A stretch of DNA of 35,239 bases, from the NCBI GenBank assembly GCA_016871175.1, contig VFZL01000041.1:1-35239 (forward strand), in the 5' to 3' direction. The DNA comes from Acidimicrobiia bacterium. GTDB lineage: Bacteria; Acidobacteriota; Vicinamibacteria; Vicinamibacterales; CAVVIG01. Below the pieces are notes generated by a model. It saw only the letters and a program-made list of their open reading frames with translations, did no database searches and was not told the DNA's origin. Of this stretch, positions 32,733 to 35,239 are shown piece by piece; the stretch's first letter is position 1; every line of letters begins with the position of its first letter. Position numbers and translations under genes: made by a program.

Positions 32733-33646
32733 GGCCTCGCCTTCGATTCAGCGCCGGTCCGCGGGCGGCGAAACGGCGTGTGCTCCGTGGCCACACGCCG
32801 GAGGTACGTCCCGTAGGTGCTGTTGGGATACTCGTCCGCGAGCGCCAGGAGCTGTGCGGAGTCGATGTAGCCCTTCCCGAACGCGATCTCTTCGATGCAG
32901 GCGACCTTTAGCCCCTGACGAAGCTCCAGCGTCTGCACGAACTGTGATGCGGCCAGCAGCGAGTCGTACGTCCCGCTGTCGAGCCACGCGACGCCGCGGC
33001 CGAGCACATCCACGTTCAGCTGACCCCATTCCAGATAGCGGCGGTTCACGTCCGTGATCTCGAGCTCGCCTCGCGCCGATGGTCTCAGCGTGCGCGCGAC
33101 GTCGACGACCCGGCTATCGTAGAAATACAGTCCCGTGACGGCGTAGTTCGATCGGGGCGCCTTCGGCTTCTCCTCGAGGCTGACCGCTCGCCTTTGGCTG
33201 TCGAACTCGACGACGCCGTACCGCTCGGGATCCTGCACGTGATAGGCGAAGAGCCTCGCACCGATGGTCAGCGCGACCGACCGCTCCAACGCGTCGACCA
33301 GCTCGTTGCCGTAGAAGATGTTGTCGCCCAGGATCAGGCAGACCGGATGGCCGTCGATGAACTCCGCGCCGATGATGAAGGCCTGGGCGATGCCGCCCGG
33401 CCGCGGCTGCTCCCTGTACGACAAGCGGAGGCCGAGCGTCGAGCCGGTGCCCAAGAGCCCCTCGATCATTGGCAAATCTCTCGGCGTGCTGATGATCAGG
33501 ATGTCGCGCATGCCACCCAGCATCAGCGTCGCCAATGGGTAGTAGATCGTCGGCTTGTCATAGACGGGCAACAATTGCTTGCTGATCGTCCGGGTCAGCG
33601 GGTAGAGGCGAGTGGCGCTGCCGCCCGCCAGAATGATCCCTTTCAT
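32729..33646 (-). CDS. rmlA: Glucose-1-phosphate thymidylyltransferase
   Basis: Nucleotidyltransferase making dTDP-glucose from glucose 1-phosphate and dTTP, the first step to dTDP-L-rhamnose. [20 protein letters not shown] is followed by [73 protein letters not shown] and [14 protein letters not shown] start at ATG 33646 (305 aa, family norm); the open frame upstream to 33691 is not family-like. No strong ribosome binding site is seen. It is followed by rmlC with an ATGA overlap and preceded by a glycosyltransferase on the same strand. Confidence 0.95.
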   Translation of the reverse strand: MKGIILAGGSATRLYPLTRTISKQLLPVYDKPTIYYPLATLMLGGMRDILIISTPRDLPMIEGLLGTGSTLGLRLSYREQPRPGGIAQAFIIGAEFIDGHPVCLILGDNIFYGNELVDALERSVALTIGARLFAYHVQDPERYGVVEFDSQRRAVSLEEKPKAPRSNYAVTGLYFYDSRVVDVARTLRPSARGELEITDVNRRYLEWGQLNVDVLGRGVAWLDSGTYDSLLAASQFVQTLELRQGLKVACIEEIAFGKGYIDSAQLLALADEYPNSTYGTYLRRVATEHTPFRRPRTGAESKARP

Positions 33647-33680
33647 CGCACAGGAAACCTGATGACGATGCGCTCGCGGC

Positions 33681-34544
33681 TCACGCCTCACCGCTTGGCG
33701 ATTGTGTCTTCAAGAGCTTCCACCGACACCGTGCCGACAACAGAAGTCGGCCGATCGCGCGTGTGACGGGGTCGTGGGCCAGATGCGTAGCATAGTATAC
33801 GTAGGCGCTGCGGTGGAAGGCGCGGATCGACACGGCGCGCGCCGACCCGCTCGACACGCCTCCGGTGTGAACAACCGTCGCATTCGAGACGTAGCGAATC
33901 GTCCATCCGGCTTGACGCAGCCTGAGACACAAGTCCGCGTCCTCCCAGTAGAGGAAGAACCGCTCGTCGAACCCATTGATCGAGGCGAGTCGATCGCGGC
34001 GCGCCAGCAGACACGCGCCCGAGATCCAATCCGCGGTGAAGCTGCGTTCGCTTCTCCCGGCCAGGGTTTGAACGTTGCGCCGCGCAATCGCGCTCCGCGG
34101 AAACCAACGCGTCAGCAGGGACGTGCGGCCAAACAGCCCGGTGAGCAGCGTCGGATCCCCCCGGACGCTGCCTTGTAGGCTGCCGTCATCATTCACGACG
34201 CGTGGGCCGACGACGGCACACTCCGGGTGAGCGGCAAGCTCAGCCTCGAGGGGACCCAGGGTGTCCTCCCGCAGAAGGCAGTCAGGGTTCATGAGGAGGA
34301 CCGTTTCGCTGCGCGCCAGCCGGAGCGCCCTGTTGACCGCCGCGCCGAACCCGACGTTGGCCTCGTTTCGGACGAGCGTCAGGTGCTCGCCCGCACGCTC
34401 GGCAGCCGCCTCGCTGCCATCTGAGGACGCGTTGTCGACAACGATGGCCCTGGATCCCGGGGCGTGCGCCCGCACCGACTCCAGGCAGGCCCTGAGGTGA
34501 AGGCCGCTGTTGAAATTGACGATAAGAATGTCTGGCGCGGGCAC
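33681..34544 (-). CDS. GT2 family glycosyltransferase (rhamnosyltransferase-like)
   Basis: GT-A fold transferase adding a sugar to a lipid-linked glycan at the inner membrane. The N-terminal [35 protein letters not shown] and metal-binding LMNPDC blocks are followed by the acceptor-side [14 protein letters not shown] and [15 protein letters not shown], as in WbbL-type rhamnosyltransferases. Its position beside rmlA and rmlC fits a rhamnosyltransferase, by inference. I choose GTG 34544 (287 aa). The frame is open further upstream, but that part is not family-like and crosses a promoter-like TACACT at 34591-34586. The C-terminal end is short and has no membrane helix. Confidence 0.85.
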   Translation of the reverse strand: MPAPDILIVNFNSGLHLRACLESVRAHAPGSRAIVVDNASSDGSEAAAERAGEHLTLVRNEANVGFGAAVNRALRLARSETVLLMNPDCLLREDTLGPLEAELAAHPECAVVGPRVVNDDGSLQGSVRGDPTLLTGLFGRTSLLTRWFPRSAIARRNVQTLAGRSERSFTADWISGACLLARRDRLASINGFDERFFLYWEDADLCLRLRQAGWTIRYVSNATVVHTGGVSSGSARAVSIRAFHRSAYVYYATHLAHDPVTRAIGRLLLSARCRWKLLKTQSPSGEA

Positions 34545-34585
34545 GGGTTGACAGAGGACCGAACGGTTGTGGTTGGTGCCGACAC

Positions 34586-34614
34586 AGTGTACCCTGCCTC
34601 GATCTGTGCCGGAA
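34586..34614 (-). promoter_or_regulatory. candidate promoter for the glycosyltransferase-rmlA-rmlC unit
   Basis: Minus-strand TTCCGG (34614-34609) and TACACT (34591-34586), 17 nt apart, predict a start near 34579 and support the GTG start at 34544. The -35 box is weak. Confidence 0.4.
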
Positions 34615-34628
34615 GGTGAAGAGTACTC

Positions 34629-34856
34629 ATGATGCTCGTGATGAAGCGCTCCTTCTTGATGTCGGCGTGCCTCCTCGTCAGTGTTCTCGCGACGCCCGCC
34701 CTGGCGCAGCGCGATGCCATCGACCTCAGTCAAGCGATCGTTCACAATTCACCGCGGGACGTGGCGACGTGGCGGCGAACACCGCTCCGAACGCTGACGA
34801 TGCGTCCCGAAGGCGGGGCACGCCCTGGCCTGTCGTTTGACTTCCCAACCAACTGA
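34629..34856 (+). pseudogene. 5' fragment of a secreted-protein gene
   Basis: The 75-aa frame begins with a convincing signal peptide (KRSFLMSACLLVSVLATPALAQ) and a purine-rich ribosome binding site (GGAAGGTGAAGAG). The mature part has only about 48 residues (DAIDLSQAIVHNSPRDV, then TPLRTLTMRPEG and GLSFDF) before a stop at 34854. The sequence reads like the start of a larger exported protein cut off near 34845, where base composition changes. It is divergent from the glycosyltransferase gene. Function unknown. Confidence 0.55.
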
Positions 34857-35123
34857 ACGGCCTTCTGCCAGTCGATAGGGTTCTCGCTGGAGATGAATCG
34901 CTGAATCGCTTCTTCACTGAACGAGCTAGCGACCATGAAGCGGTCGAACTTCGTGTTCAGCCAGCCGCGTGCCAGCTCAAGGTCGTCAGTCGTGATTGAA
35001 TCTGTTGGAAGTAGGCCCAACATTTCCGCAAACTTCTTGAAAGTGCGGAAGTTGTCCGGACCCGTCCCGAATCTTGTGGAAATTAGCCAGGGTGGCGTAA
35101 CCAGCCTGCTGAACGGTTGACAC
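34849..35123 (-). pseudogene. Unrecognised gene remnant, apparently frameshifted
   Basis: On the minus strand a GTG at 35123 with AGGAAG upstream starts a frame (MSTVQQAGYATLANFHKIRDG) that becomes poor after about 23 codons. A frame one base later carries protein-like sequence from there (NFRTFKKFAEMLGLLPTDS, then ITTDDLELARGWLNTKFDRF and FSEEAIQRFISSENPIDWQ) to about 34850, where the truncated secreted-protein gene begins. It looks like one gene with a one-base shift near 35060 and a lost C-terminus. I do not recognise the family. Base composition is less GC-rich than the rest of the window. Confidence 0.4.
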
Positions 35124-35132
35124 TCTACTTCC

Positions 35133-35239
35133 TTACGCGACTTTCTCCCATTCCTTGGCAATGAACGACGGCAGCTGTTTGTGGCCGTCGATCTTCCGCA
35201 GCTGGATCTGACCGAAGGCGACGAGCCCGTACAGGATGA
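35133..35239 (-). CDS. C-terminal end of an unrecognised protein (partial at window edge)
   Basis: From the window edge the minus strand reads 34 codons (ILYGLVAFGQIQLRKIDG, then HKQLPSFIAKEWEKVA) to a TAA at 35135-35133. The gene extends beyond the window. The ending is vaguely like the C-termini of some transposases, from memory only. It lies 9 nt upstream of the GTG of the remnant at 35123, as in an operon. Confidence 0.4.
   Translation of the reverse strand, partial: ILYGLVAFGQIQLRKIDGHKQLPSFIAKEWEKVA

Overview
The window is GC-rich bacterial DNA from a Gram-negative (LPS-making) organism. It carries Kdo transferase, LpxK, an LpxL-type acyltransferase, two heptosyltransferases, ADP-heptose synthesis and dTDP-rhamnose synthesis. 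The gapA-pgk-tpiA-secG order followed by tRNA-Leu, the Pro/Ala-rich SecG tail, the PEGA and HD-GYP proteins and the intergenic short repeats make me think of Acidobacteriota (Vicinamibacteria-like). That assignment is inference, not proof.

Layout. 53-3819 (minus): gapA-pgk-tpiA, secG and tRNA-Leu(GAG). 4029-7357 (plus): waaA-lpxK-lpxL, lipid A/Kdo assembly, expressed from a promoter back-to-back with that of gapA. 7382-9019 (minus): nadE. 9100-13952 (plus): waaF-gmhB-hldA-hldC-waaC and a membrane methyltransferase, a tightly coupled inner-core heptose operon. 14014-14253: tRNA-Val and tRNA-Asp. 14592-21178: an accessory-looking block with a secreted TPR protein carrying a dead peptidase-like domain, a membrane PEGA-repeat protein with a degenerate receiver, a HEAT-like protein interrupted by an in-frame amber codon, and a degenerate HD-GYP protein. 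21251-26286: PBP1A, holB, pdxA and smpB. The smpB frame runs on into a relic of a DegT-type sugar aminotransferase. 26298-29527: a dicarboxylate/amino-acid symporter, rmlD and an LhgO-like oxidase. 29627-34544: nucleotide-sugar and surface-polysaccharide genes (gmd, wbpA-like, then rmlC, rmlA and a GT2 glycosyltransferase on the minus strand). 34629 to the end: a truncated secreted protein abutting compositionally different, probably foreign DNA.

How they work together. The window is dominated by envelope building: lipid A finishing, Kdo addition, heptose inner core, O-antigen/capsule sugar nucleotides and peptidoglycan polymerisation, with housekeeping glycolysis, NAD, PLP and ribosome-rescue genes between. 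The most unusual part is 14.6-21.2 kb, where two neighbouring genes share an N-terminal domain but one is broken by a stop codon, a third lacks a usable start for its receiver domain, and several catalytic residues are missing. The SmpB read-through, the repeat-derived PGK tail and the truncated genes at the right edge are further signs of local rearrangement.
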